A stretch of 64,000 nt of DNA from contig CAXIPT010000002.1 of the NCBI GenBank assembly GCA_964030475.1, forward strand, positions 3,138,925 through 3,202,924, in the 5' to 3' direction. Made by a program: the position numbers and the translations under genes. This DNA comes from Tethya wilhelma (Eukaryota > Porifera > Demospongiae > Tethyida > Tethyidae). Below are positions 1 through 11,097 of this stretch, in pieces; the first letter of the stretch is position 1; each line of letters starts with the position of its first letter. Below the pieces are notes generated by a model that made no database searches, had not been told where the DNA came from, and saw only the letters and a program-made list of their open reading frames with translations.

Positions 1-29
<29 letters not shown>
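1..29. repeat. (TG)n microsatellite at window start
   Basis: Pure TG dinucleotide run at the left edge, lying in the intron just upstream of the first visible receptor exon. The run continues off the window. Confidence 0.95.
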
Positions 30-31
<2 letters not shown>

Positions 32-55
32 ATTAGTTCATCTTGTATTCTGCAG

Positions 56-867
56 ACAATCACAGATGCCACGCCCTCTTTCTACTGCCGTGGGCAAGCC
101 ACCAACATCACACTTGTTGGTACTGAGCTCTCGGCGACATTTGACCCTCAGCAGGCTGCTTGTAGATTCAGAGCGGAAGATGGAACTGAATTCAGTGAGT
201 TCAATTATGTTTATTGGTTCGTTTGGCTGGTTGGTTGGTTGGTTGTTCGTTTGTTTGTTTTCAGCCAACTATAAATTTGTGTCCTGTACTATTATTCTTT
301 GCTAGTACCTTTTTTTCCTCGGTCCTTTTATTGCCTTGTTCTTAATTTTTTTTTGGAGGGTTTTTTCTTATTCCATTAAGATTTATGAAGAGGATTGAGT
401 GGTTCCTCATGAGCAAAATTAATGTACCTTTGACTATGTAGTCATGATAACTAGCTATGTCTTACTGCATCAGTGTAATGTCGTGATTCTAACACACATT
501 TGATCATAGTGTGTTAGCTCTCTCTCTCATTATTCTTCCTCTCTCTCTCCAGCAACCACACCTCATACTCCCACCACTCCCAATGAACTAGTCTGTCCCA
601 GTCCCATAACTGGAGCCTATGTTGGGTGAGCTGGAATGGAACTAATGTCATTCATTGAACTCAAAACCATGTTCATTTTTTACTTTTTATACGTTTGTGT
701 ATATTTAGGTCTCTTGATGTCCAAGTGACCACCACAGGGGAGGTGTTTCTTGGTAGTGGAATCTCACTGAGTGTTGATGATTGCAATGTAAGTTAGACTC
801 GGAAGTTTGAGCATCATAGCTATGTTCATTTCTGATTGTCTGAAGTTTATCGGGTGTGCTCTTGTGT

Positions 868-928
<61 letters not shown>

Positions 929-2703
929 TCAGGCCATCCTTCGGTCGTCTCCTCGCAGCTGGTGTGTAGATGATGGCATCACAGAGGTAACATTGACAGG
1001 ATCAAGATACACCATTGTTCTCGAAGAAGACAATGCTACTTGCCGCTTCCAATTCAGTGATGGAGAGGAAATAGGTTAGAATTGCATTGGAAAACAAAAT
1101 CAGAGTTACATACAGTAAATCAGGGGGAGAAAAGGGGTCTAGCTTAATGGACTAAGTAGAGTCTAGCTTACAAAGTAATGTGAAATATCACAGTAGTGTT
1201 GTAACCCTTTTTTCTTCTTCTTCTTCTCCTCTTGTTTCTTGTAGACACTTTTCCAAGTCAGCCCATCTTACATGACACCATAGTATGCCCTCTTCCTGAT
1301 GTGAACTACACTGGGTAAGAGAGAGAGGGAAAGAGACTTCTAGAAAGAAAGAGAGAGAGAGAGTCTATTCATGTGTAAAGTGATAATGTTCTGTATTCTT
1401 TCATCGTAGTAAGATGCTCCTTCGAGTGTCAACTGATGGTTTCTTCTTCACTGAGTCTCCACATGATCTTAGCATCAGTACTTGCACTGTAAGTCCATCA
1501 TGGTAGTATGAGTCTAGAGGGGGTACATGGCTATTGACAGAATTTTAGTACTATATAATAATATTAGTTCATATACAACGTGCATTATACAGTACAAAGT
1601 GTATGTTTTTTGTATGAGTTTTGATCAAATTTTCCCTCTCTCTCTGTCTTACACACACACACGTATGCTACTCATCCTTGTTTGAACTACCTCTTTCTAA
1701 CATCAATCAGGCAAAAGTAAGTACCGAACACCATTACCGTCTCATAGTAGTAGTAATGTGGTGTGCTCTCTTTGGAAAGCTTTGATTGTTCTAACATTAT
1801 GAAAATTTGTTTCTTAATTTCTCTCAGGATCTAGCATTCATTGCTGGTATCTTCCTTGCACTACTGGCCATCTTGGCTATCATAGGTTGTTGTCTTCTCT
1901 GGTGCTGCTTCCCTCTAATTACAGGGGTAAGTACTAATTCACCCCCTCCAATATTGTGTTACAGGGGTAGGTTCAAACCAACCCCCCTCCAATTTAATTA
2001 TACCTACAAATTCACCCCTCCAGCTTGTACGTTAAATTTACAGGGGTCAGTACTAATTCACTCCCTCCAGTTTGTACATTAAATCACAGGGGTCAGTACT
2101 AATTTACCCCCTCCAGTTTGTACATTAAATCACAGGGGTCAGTACTAATTTACCCCCTCCAATTTACTTTTAAATATCCATGGCAATATTAAGCTTGTTT
2201 GCATACACTGTCACGTTTTTGAAATTACTTTTTTTGTTGTTTTTGTAGACTATTGTTGGAGGTCTGCCACCGGAAGAAAAGGAGGTGAGCATCAACGTGC
2301 CTAGCTTGCATAGCTACTGAAATACTTTATATGAATTCTCTGATCACAATAACATTGTGTAACCTGTAGCTTATGAGTGCCACATACGTATGACATTGTG
2401 TGTTAAATTTAACCATGCAGACTGAATATTCACAGCCATGGTTGATTTTTTTTTTTATTTCTCTATCGTTTACAGCCCACCCCGCCTCCAACTCCACCCC
2501 CCACTCCTCCCCCAACCCCTCCCCCTCCCCCACCCCCCCTGCCTCCTACCCCCGGAAGGAAATGGGAAGTTGTGGATGCCTCGTACTATGGTGGGCGTGG
2601 TGCTGGTGGAATGAGACCAATGAAAGTGAGTTTTGAGACATTGTGGGGTTACATAATTATAATGTGTATGCTGTTTTAGCAACCAAGAAGATACTGTGCT
2701 TGA

Positions 2704-2796
<93 letters not shown>

Positions 2797-3171
2797 ACAT
2801 NCAAGGATCAAAACTTACCAAAGCAAAGGTACCAACCGATCACTTTTTTTTTTTTTTTTTTTTTTGGCCCACTTTTTAATATCAAATTTTGTGTTTCATA
2901 CCACGATATGTTTTTGTATCCAAAGACTGAGTCAATCTTTTGCTAACAATTATTTTTATCTGTACATACCTGAAATTCATTTGCATATAGGATGCCAATA
3001 CGATTGAAGTAGTTGAGTTGCCAGGGAAACCAGCTCCATATGTACCGCCACTCATTGATGATGATGTCATAGTGACACCACCACCCAAGAGTATCGGAGG
3101 TGGTGGCAATGATGGGCCAGGGTGTTGGAGAAGATTCATCAACTTCATCAAGGTAAGGTCATGCATGATGT
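56..3171 (+). CDS. ANTXR-type receptor gene A, 3' part (spliced, 5' end outside window)
   Basis: Visible exons, each with AG before and GT after: 56-194, 553-625, 709-787, 933-1074, 1245-1314, 1410-1488, perhaps 1711-1716, 1828-1926, 2249-2284, 2476-2625, one ending at 2828, and 2991 onward. The last exon either donates at 3153 or reads to a stop at 3169-3171. The product is the C-terminal part of a single-pass type I receptor resembling anthrax toxin receptors (families Anth_Ig and Ant_C). In order it has two Ig-like modules of three exons each, with paired Cys and a VCPxP-like motif. A transmembrane segment follows (1828-1926, ending in LWCCFPLITG). The cytoplasmic tail carries a long proline stretch and the conserved VDASYYGGRGAGG motif. 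The vWA domain must lie upstream of the window. Part of the exon before 2828 is lost at the N at 2801. The usual family has one Ig-like module, so two is unusual. Family call strong; exact exon set inferred. Confidence 0.85.
852..931. repeat. (CT)n microsatellite forming a polypyrimidine tract
   Basis: A long CT run ends directly at the AG acceptor of the exon at 933. It doubles as the polypyrimidine tract of that intron in receptor gene A. Confidence 0.9.
1919..2165 (+). repeat. Minisatellite seeded by a splice donor
   Basis: Four to five imperfect copies of a roughly 50-bp unit start at the exon/intron edge at 1926. Each copy repeats the exon end (ACAGGG) plus the donor region and a pyrimidine block (ACCCCCTCCA). 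The first copy has a good donor, GTAAGT. Later copies have GTAGGT or GTCAGT. The repeat probably arose by tandem duplication across the exon boundary. Confidence 0.8.
2709..2801. repeat. (CT)n/(CA)n compound microsatellite next to an N
   Basis: A CT run passes into a CA run and ends at an N at 2801. A piece of a receptor gene A exon that should precede the AAGGATCAAAACTTACC segment is missing here. The N therefore hides real sequence or an assembly break at the microsatellite. Confidence 0.9.
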
Positions 3172-3561
3172 AGCTAAAGTCCATCTGGTTTNGATGTTTG
3201 TATGTTTGTGTATTGCAATTGTATGTGTAATATATTTGACAAGCTGTTCAGTGTGGAGTTGTGCTATAATAGTTTTGGACAATTTCTTCTGTCAGTGCTC
3301 AATGTAATAATTATTATTATTATGTACTGGTATTATTAAAAAATCAATTTCTATTTATGTTTGCCATTAAAAAAATTAGCTTTTTGCTGAAGAGCATTGA
3401 GTTGGTAAAGGTAGTCAAAATTAATTTCACTGCATCAAAGGTACGACGTGTAATTTGATTACGCGCTTAATTTATTTAAATCCGCGCATTCTTAACAGTC
3501 AGTCTTACTTTGCTGCAACCTTACATGTTCCAGTCAAGATTCTTCAGCTGCTGAAAGGAAC
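3172..3561. other. Spacer between the two tandem receptor genes
   Basis: About 390 bp with no coding signal. It holds an N at 3192 and AT-rich sequence. It must carry the 3' end of gene A and the promoter of gene B; no clear TATA box or poly(A) pairing can be assigned. Confidence 0.5.
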
Positions 3562-6500
3562 ATGCTCATCATGCGATTAGTGCAAAGGAAAGTGACAAGC
3601 ATGCTCGTGCTGAACACGTGTTGTCTTCTACCAGTACTACTAATTCTCAGTACTGGTCTCCATGGTGCTCACTGTCAGTCAGACTCTCAGCCTCTCATCA
3701 AGAACAAGGAGAGTCCAGTTTGTCAGGGGGTGTTTGACTTCTACTTTGTCTTGGACAGGTAAATTTTGGGCCTGTCTGTTTTTGTTTGCAAATGCCGGTA
3801 GAATAAAACTTATTATTATGTCATGCATACCTAGCCTAGCTAGTTTAGTATAACTAGAATTGTTTCTAGCTATAAAATTGCTTAGCAAAAAAAAAAGGTG
3901 TATTGGTAAAAATAATTAATAGTTCCTACAATATGTTGATCTCAGCTGGTACTGCCTGAACCATATTAATGTTGTCAGTGATCCCAATGTGACTGCAAAA
4001 TAGAGCATGCAGGCTGATTTGAATCATGCATGGCCGTGGCCTTTAGGTATTATCAATCTTCAATCAGATTGTGTGCCTGACACACTTATACACTTTTATG
4101 TCCGGGCCAGCAGTTACATGTGATCAATATTATTCACGGTATAATTATAATAACTGATTATCATAATGCAGTTCTGGTAGCGTCGAAGATGTTTTTCAGT
4201 CGGAAATTGTGCCATTTGTGAGCAACATCACTGAACACTATGAAGAGTAAGCGAAATCTAATTTCAAAAAAAAAATTTCTTTATAAAAGAACAGATAAAT
4301 TTAAGTTTAGGAACAATATCTACGGTACACAATCATGTTGTTTTATTTTTGTCTATGTGCAGGCCAGATTTCCGAATCGCCGTGGTAACATTTGCGACTG
4401 AGTCCGTGATACATCTTAACCTCACAAAGATGGCAGATCGGTATGTACAAAAATATTTTTAAGAACATCCCGGCATTATACAATGCCATTTATGGAAGAC
4501 TTCATGACACGTTCAATTTGTGGTCCGGCCTGCCGAATGCATGGGTGGTGGTGACAGCTGCCTATAAACTAAGTGTGCTTGTGTCACCAACGGCCGTGAG
4601 TGTGTGCTTCATTGACACTAGCCCACACAACAGCTGCACATTGATAACCAGTATAATATATACTCTGATAAGTACTTCCCCATGTATAGTGATTCAGAGT
4701 CTTTCTTACAAAGAAATTGTGGCCCATGAGGTGATGTATACATCAGACATGTTGGCGCCACTTAATAGAGTCTAAGACACTGCCGATAAGATCCTTGCCT
4801 ATAGTGCACACTGTGATACGGTGTTGACGTAGTACATGAATTAATGCATATGCAGGGTATATATTATTATACCAGCTGAAGTTGTGCATGATTTTATTCA
4901 CTGAAACTATTAGGGCCTTTTCAGCCAGTGGCCACTGGCTGCATGGAGAGGAGCCAGTAAAGTACCAAAACAGGATGTGGAGTGTGTACTTTGCTAACCA
5001 CAAAATTACTTTATTACCAAATGTACACTTAGTAGGTTCATGTCATTGAGTGAAGAGTACATGTTCCATCTACTGTTACAGTCGTAAGACTGGTTTCATG
5101 AACAAGTTTTGTATACAATCAAATTATGGTAACTCGATCTGCAAGTTTTAATTTGTGGCTGGTTTTCAAAACCAGTCAAGCTGGAAGTCAAAAAGTCTGA
5201 TAAAGTGAAAACCTCACATAGAGCTTCACAGCATGCCTATAGCTTGTAGAGTTTGAATGTGGTTGAAAACAATATTGAGAAGACCTTTAGGTGTATGTTT
5301 GTACGTATCCTGCATACGTGCATACATACCATAGCATAATATTGAGCCGGCACCATACATACTCGTGATCAAACATATATAATATAGTTATTACGAGGGA
5401 ACTTCTGCAATTCCCATATGTACCTCAGTAAATAGCTATTTCTTCCAGATTGGGTTTGAAGTTAATATCATGCATATTATTTATGATTCATGTCAGGCCG
5501 ACTACTAACATAAACATACTTATTTTATCAATGACTGCGTACATTTAAGTTATCATGCACCAATGGCTGGCACATGTTCAACGGCAGGATAGCTCACGCT
5601 TTATGCATGTGGATCAACTACAGTAACTGGCACCAAAGGGGCGACAAGATACATTTGAGTGACCACAATGCATGTGTGCGGCATGCTTTTCTTTCTTACC
5701 CATACATAATATTATCCTATACAACCTTATAATTATTATCGCTATACTATCTTTTTGAGTGTAGTAGAATTATGGTAGTAGTTTGTAGTCAGTGAGCCAG
5801 CCTGCCTGTTGAATCTGGTAAACATGGCGAGACATGATTCCTGCAAAGTAGCTTACCATGACCGAACACTACATGAAAACACTTAGGCTTCAATGCAACC
5901 ACAGCCACCATAAAATTAGATTCATTAATGCAGATGTTTTGATCTTAAATTTAACTTAGAGTTAGGGAGTCAATAGGACACATGTACACTCCATGCATGT
6001 GGCGTTTGTCATAACATGTACACATGTCAGGGTATACCTCTTAATTTGATTATGCATGATTGCGTACATACACCTTTGACTCACTTAGAGTAAATTAAGC
6101 TATCAAAGTGGCTGCATATACACAGCACTTACAATCGAAAAATTGTATTACATGTTACATGATTTAGTCCTGTTTCTTATAATTAGAGATAAACTGGAGG
6201 CTGGAGTTGAAAGACTGAGGACACTTCAACCAGGTGGCAGTACAAATCTTGGACCAGGACTTGAAAATGTACGTACGTACTTTTACATAGCCTAGAACTA
6301 GCTTGACTCTCTCCCGCTATAGTTTATGATAATTCCTGTGTGAAAAAGATTATCATTTATCATGAGAGCAGCCTAGTTTGACCAACTAATTAAGATCAAC
6401 AAAAAAGGCTTTGGTGTACGTGTACTTTATCATTATAGGTTAATAGGATTATGGCTAGAATGGGAGGTGATGCTGCCAGTGTAGTGTTGGTTCTCACTGA

Positions 6501-6699
6501 TGCAGACATTGAAGATGAAAAGATTGCTCTTATTCAGGTAAATTGTGAAGAAGTATTAATAGCACTGTATCTACCATATAAAAACTTCCTACTAAAAGTT
6601 TTGTTTTATCCAAACACTTGGACAACTCTTTAGTAATTTAATTATCATTGCATGTATGTTGTATTTCATTTCTACACACACACACACACACACACACAT

Positions 6700-6746
<47 letters not shown>

Positions 6747-7445
6747 CACACACACACACACACACAAACACACACATACACACACCTTTTGCAGGCTGAT
6801 CTTGCTCGTTCCAGAGGCGCTACAATATTTGCTATTGGAATTGGTCAAGTCAACCAACTTCAGGTACATTACGTTCATGGAGCAAAACTAATGACAAAAT
6901 TCATGCATGTTTGGGTGATCAGCTCTCCAGGATTGCTGATGATGAAGACCAGGTCTATGTTGGCAGTAACTTTGAATACCTCAACAAAGTACTAAGCACT
7001 GTAAGTAAATATCAGATCGCTGCACAATGTGTAGCATGCTCCTACATACTATAACTATACAGATGATACACTGATACGTTACACTTCAGAATCTCATTCA
7101 TGCTTGGAACTCCTTTAGTAAAGGTTTAATTTACTCCGGCTTTGAAATTTCTCATGCATTAACTTTTCAGTTTAGAGTCCGCATTATGTATACAGTATAG
7201 TTATACTTTTTCATGTCTGTTTTCATTTGGTGATCCATCAACATACGCATACCCCATGCATGGAGGACACAGGTGGTGAATAAGACGTGTATTGAGATCA
7301 TTTCAGTGAATCCCAGTATGGTATGTACAGGAGATACCACCTCAGTCACTCTCAGAGGACGAGGGTTTACTAATAACCTAAACCAGGAGGCAGCAGTGTG
7401 TCGATTCAAGACAAGTGACCAGCTTTTAGGTAAGTAGTGGCCGGT

Positions 7446-7495
<50 letters not shown>

Positions 7496-8620
7496 GTCTT
7501 ACAAAACTTTGATGTTAAACATTACTTGAATCTTCTGCAGTGACCAAACCAATTGAGATTGAATACAACAATATTGTTTGTCCACTACCAAACTTCAACA
7601 CATCAAAGTAAGGCTTAATAATTTCTCCTTGTCACATGTAAAATTAATGCCTTGACCACTGCATGGGCATATACATATAATTATGCAGGAGTGTCTCAAG
7701 TCTTCTTCAAGTGTCAACCAATGGTGTATCTTTTATATCTAGTAATGTCACTCTAGAGATTAGTGACTGCAAGGTAGGCAGCATGCATAAACAATCACAA
7801 TTCACTAACTTAACTTTGTTTGGCAGCCAGTATAATATACTAGTATACTCTAATTCAATTTTACTTTCGAATGTCAGCAGCCTGAGAGTGTTAATGTTGG
7901 TGCTGTTGTGGGGGTTCTTGCGTCCATCTCTCTATTCGTTTTGCTACTGATCCTGTTCTTGTTGTGGTTTTTCTTCCCACTGATCATTGGAGTAAGTTTA
8001 CAAGGCAATTTACATATACTTATAATGTTATACCCAATTATGCTTCATGTATACACACGTTCTATTTACACGCACACTTTCCCATGATGTAAAAAAACAT
8101 TCGCAGAAAACTGTTAAGAGGAAACTACCACCTGATCCTGAAAAAGTAAACGTCACTAATGCCTGCATAATTATAATAATATTATGTGCACACTATGGGT
8201 AATAGCTGCTTAAGAATTTTATTTCATTTTAATGCTTTATGTTGGTTATAAAAGGTAAAGGGTACACCTGGTAAGAGTTGGGCTGCTGTGGACACATCCT
8301 ACTATGGAGGAAGGGGGGCTGGTGGGATCAACCAGATGAAAGTAAGTTACAACTGACTATCTTATGTGTAGATGACTGAAATGGTTCTTTTGTTGCTATA
8401 CTGTAATAGGTTTCTTGGGGAGCCAAAGGAGCAACCAAAGAAGGTTCAAAACTTGAACATGCAAAGGTATGATCATAGTACAGTATGGATATTACAAAAT
8501 GATGTGTTCTATTCACTTAATCAGAATGCTAAAGTTATTAATGTGGTCAAAGTGCCTGGAAAACCAGGTCCACCTAAAGCTACTTGTTGGGAACTAACAA
8601 AGGTTAGGTTTATATCATGA
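3562..8620 (+). CDS. ANTXR-type receptor gene B (15 exons, about 458 aa)
   Basis: Exons by splice sites and frame: 3562-3758, 4172-4246, 4363-4440, 6187-6268, 6439-6537, 6795-6863, 6923-7000, 7273-7429, 7541-7607, 7689-7773, 7881-7991, 8107-8145, 8255-8341, 8410-8466, 8525-8620. The first fourteen plus 8525-8602 total 1359 nt, exactly 453 codons, and the frame then reads five more codons to TGA at 8618-8620. Splicing at 8603 to another exon is the alternative. The product is a type I membrane protein with a hydrophobic signal near residues 14-38. Its vWA domain has a complete-looking MIDAS: DSSGS split over exons 1-2, the Thr of GGSTNLG, and the Asp of LTDAD. One Ig-like module (exons 8-10), a transmembrane segment (exon 11, FVLLLILFLLWFFFPLIIG) and a tail with VDTSYYGGRGAGG follow. 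By family, it likely binds extracellular matrix through a metal ion. Which ANTXR paralogue it matches cannot be told. Family call strong. Confidence 0.9.
4441..6186 (+). other. Long intron 3 of receptor gene B
   Basis: 1.75 kb between GT at 4441 and AG at 6185-6186, far longer than the other introns (mostly 60-420 bp). It is AT-rich with many TGCATG/ATGCAT motifs. I see no inserted element with clear ends and no conserved coding segment. Confidence 0.6.
6676..6786. repeat. (CA)n microsatellite in intron 5 of receptor gene B
   Basis: About 110 bp of CA with rare interruptions, ending just before the acceptor of the exon at 6795. It replaces most of the usual polypyrimidine tract there. Confidence 0.95.
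7450..7491. repeat. (CA)n microsatellite in intron 8 of receptor gene B
   Basis: About 21 CA units downstream of the donor at 7430. Confidence 0.95.
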
Positions 8621-9254
8621 AACACACTGTGGCACTCACTGAGCCATATCTAATGATAGAGCAATTCGATTCATTAATGTAGGTAAAAGCTTTGAGATGG
8701 TATGCAATTTGTGCATCACATAGACCTGTATACACAGTGGATGGAACGATAGTACGTAAGCATGCAACTGTTACAGTAATATTGCTTGTTTTTTAAATCA
8801 TAGCTTAATGTGTGTACATACGATTGTGTATAATTATGCAGCGCAACATTAGTTGGTGTCCCAGTAAGATGAAACACAGTGGAATACATTTAAGCGTCTA
8901 ATAATGTATTGCATAAAAGTATCGATCAGTATGGTCGTATAGCATGCACATAATTATATAATATTGTAATATAATTTATGTATACTGAATTTTGCTTTGG
9001 TGAATGTTAAAAATAATGAAACGGATGAGAAAGAACAATAATTAGACAAACAGAAATTATGCTATAGAGGGGAATGTTAATAAGTATGGCCTACAATGAC
9101 CATCATGCTAGCTGGAGGCTAAGTGTAGTATTTTGAAATAGTCAGTTTCATTCCTTTAGGAAGTGGCAACAAATCAATGTCTTGTCTATCTTTGAGGAAT
9201 GATATGACAGCTTTAATGCAGAGATCTTGAAGACTGATAGCTGTATGTGTGTGT

Positions 9255-9289
<35 letters not shown>

Positions 9290-9352
9290 TGTTTGTGTGT
9301 GCGTGCGTGTGTGTGTGTGTGCACCTACTTGCCAAGTCATCAAAAGCTTTGN

Positions 9353-9399
<47 letters not shown>

Positions 9400-10620
9400 C
9401 TATCAGTCTTCAAGATCTCTGCATTAAAGCTGTCATATCATTCCTCAAAGATAGACAAGACATTGATTTGTTGCCACTTCCTAAAGGAATGAAACTGACT
9501 ATTTCAAAATACTACACTTAGCCTCCAGCTAGCATGATGGTCATTGTAGGCCATATTAACATTCCCCTCTATAGCATAATTTCTGTTTGTCTAATTATTG
9601 TTCTTTCTCATCCGTTTTAATTATTTTTAACATTCACCAAAGCAAAATTAATTCAGTATACATAAATTATATATTACAATATTATATAATTATGTGCATG
9701 CTATACGACCATACTGATCACCATACTGATCAATACTTTTAATATGCAATACATTATTAGACGCTTAAATGTATTCCACTGTGTTTCATCTTACTGGGAC
9801 ACCAGCTAATGTTGCGCTGCATAATTATACACAATCGTATGTACACACATTAAGCTATGATATAAAAATTAGCAATAATTATTACTGTAACAGTTGCATG
9901 CTTACGTACTATTGTTCCATCCACTGTGTATACAGGTCTATGTGATGCACAAATTGCATACCATCTCAAAGCTTTTAACTGCATTAATGAATCGAATTGC
10001 TCTATCATTAGATATGGCTCAGTGAGTGCCACAGTAGTGTGTTTCATGATATAAACCTAACCTTTGTTAGTTCCCAACAAGTAGCTTTAGGTGGACCTGG
10101 TTTTCCAGGCACTTTGACCACATTAATAACTTTAGCATTCTGATTAAGTGAATACAACACATCATTTTGTAATATCCGTACTGTAGTATAATCATACCTT
10201 TGCATGTTCAAGTTTTGAACCTTCTTCAGTTGCTCCTTTTGCCCCCCAAAGAAACTAGTATAGCAACAAAAGAACCATTTCAGTAATCTACAACATAATG
10301 TAAAAACCTAAGATAGTCAGTTGTAACTTACTTTCATCTGGTTGCACCAGCCTCTCTTCCTCCATAGTATATGTAGGATGTGTCCACAGCAGCCCAACTC
10401 TTTCTTACCAGGTGTACCCTTGACCTTTTATAACCAACATAAAGAATTAAAATGAAAAACAATTCTTAAGAAGCTGTTACCCATAGCGTGCATGTTTATG
10501 CATGTATATTAGTGACGTTTACTTTTCAGGATCAGGTGGAAGCTTAACAGTTTTCTGCGAATTGTTTTTTATAACATCATGGGAAAGTGTGTGTGTATAC
10601 ATAAACTTTGTTAGTTTACA
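8060..10620. repeat. Large inverted duplication (hairpin) around an N at 9352
   Basis: Left arm about 8060-9250 and right arm about 9395-10620 are reverse complements with many small differences. The arms cover exons 12-15 of receptor gene B and about 700 bp downstream. The centre is a TG run (9244-9320), an N at 9352 and a CA run (9353-9398). The right arm carries indels inside former exons, so it is a decayed duplicate and not the same molecule read back. Confidence 0.9.
10042..10557 (-). pseudogene. Inverted, decayed copy of receptor gene B exons 12-15
   Basis: Reverse complement of 8107-8602. The copy of exon 13 has a 4-nt insertion after the GKS codons, a 6-nt insertion near the SYYGG codons and a 4-nt loss near the GGINQ codons. 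The conserved tail motif is therefore out of frame. It has no vWA, Ig or membrane exons and no promoter of its own, so it is read as a pseudogene fragment. Confidence 0.85.
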
Positions 10621-10885
10621 GCAAGTTGTCTGGTAGCTGAGAGATAGCATGAAGAAATATTTGTCTGCTTTTCTACATGTAGTCTCACAATGTTGAAATG
10701 GAATCCTACTATCCCATATTGTTCTGGAAATCTAAGGATGGGACAGCATGAAAAGCTGTGGATAAAACTAGTGAGTTCAGTATAGCAACTAACAGCACTA
10801 CCTTAGTAACTACAGTGATGAAGAAGTGACGTTTGTTTCCCTTTGCTCTACGGTCTGAACGGGAAATCTAATTGAGTTTTATTAT
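10621..10885. other. Duplicated non-coding spacer
   Basis: Non-coding sequence between the receptor pseudogene and the copied promoter. It is repeated in reverse complement at about 61770-62210, so it belongs to the same duplication unit as the flanking features. Confidence 0.75.
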
Positions 10886-10919
10886 GCGCATGCGCGCAAT
10901 ATCTTCAAATGGTCACGTG
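10886..10919 (+). promoter_or_regulatory. NRF1-like and E-box motifs upstream of a copied first exon
   Basis: GCGCATGCGCGC at 10886-10897 matches the palindromic NRF1-type core. A CACGTG lies at 10914-10919, about 130 bp upstream of the ATG at 11052. The same pair, mirrored, is at 61735-61768 before the intact death-fold gene. Promoter role is inferred from position and repetition. Confidence 0.55.
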
Positions 10920-11051
10920 ATATTTGTGTAGGCGGGTCTAGTAGTTTGACAAACAAGAAACATCCTTTGTAAAGTCAAGAACATACTAGCCTTTACACCA
11001 CCACTGTGAAGCCAAGAGCAGCTGAGCTGAACTAGCCTTTTCACCACCTCA

Positions 11052-11097
11052 ATGGCTACCAATCCCAAAAAAGACGAGAGAGAGACAAAACCAAAAC
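11052..11097 (+). pseudogene. Orphan copy of the death-fold gene first exon
   Basis: A 46-nt exon from ATG to a GTAAG donor encodes MATNPKKDERETKPK. It is nearly the same as exon 1 of the intact gene on the other strand (61547-61592). No downstream death-fold exons follow: the similarity stops at the N at 12868, just before the position where exon 2 would start. It could still start a transcript, but I see no partner exon. Confidence 0.7.

Noticed and set aside
4443..5003. Possible small genes inside the long intron of receptor gene B
   Set aside because: Frames are short, overlap on both strands and show no motif; the flanking exons splice across them in frame.
6648..6995. Open frames rich in Thr-His or Val-Cys over CA/TG runs (also near 9227-9427, 60393-60700 and 63069)
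   Set aside because: Low-complexity translation of dinucleotide repeats; no coding evidence.
9353..10620. Inverted arm as a pure assembly fold-back artefact
   Set aside because: The arm differs from its partner by many substitutions and frame-breaking indels, and a third copy exists at 62215-63060. The join at the N may still be wrong.
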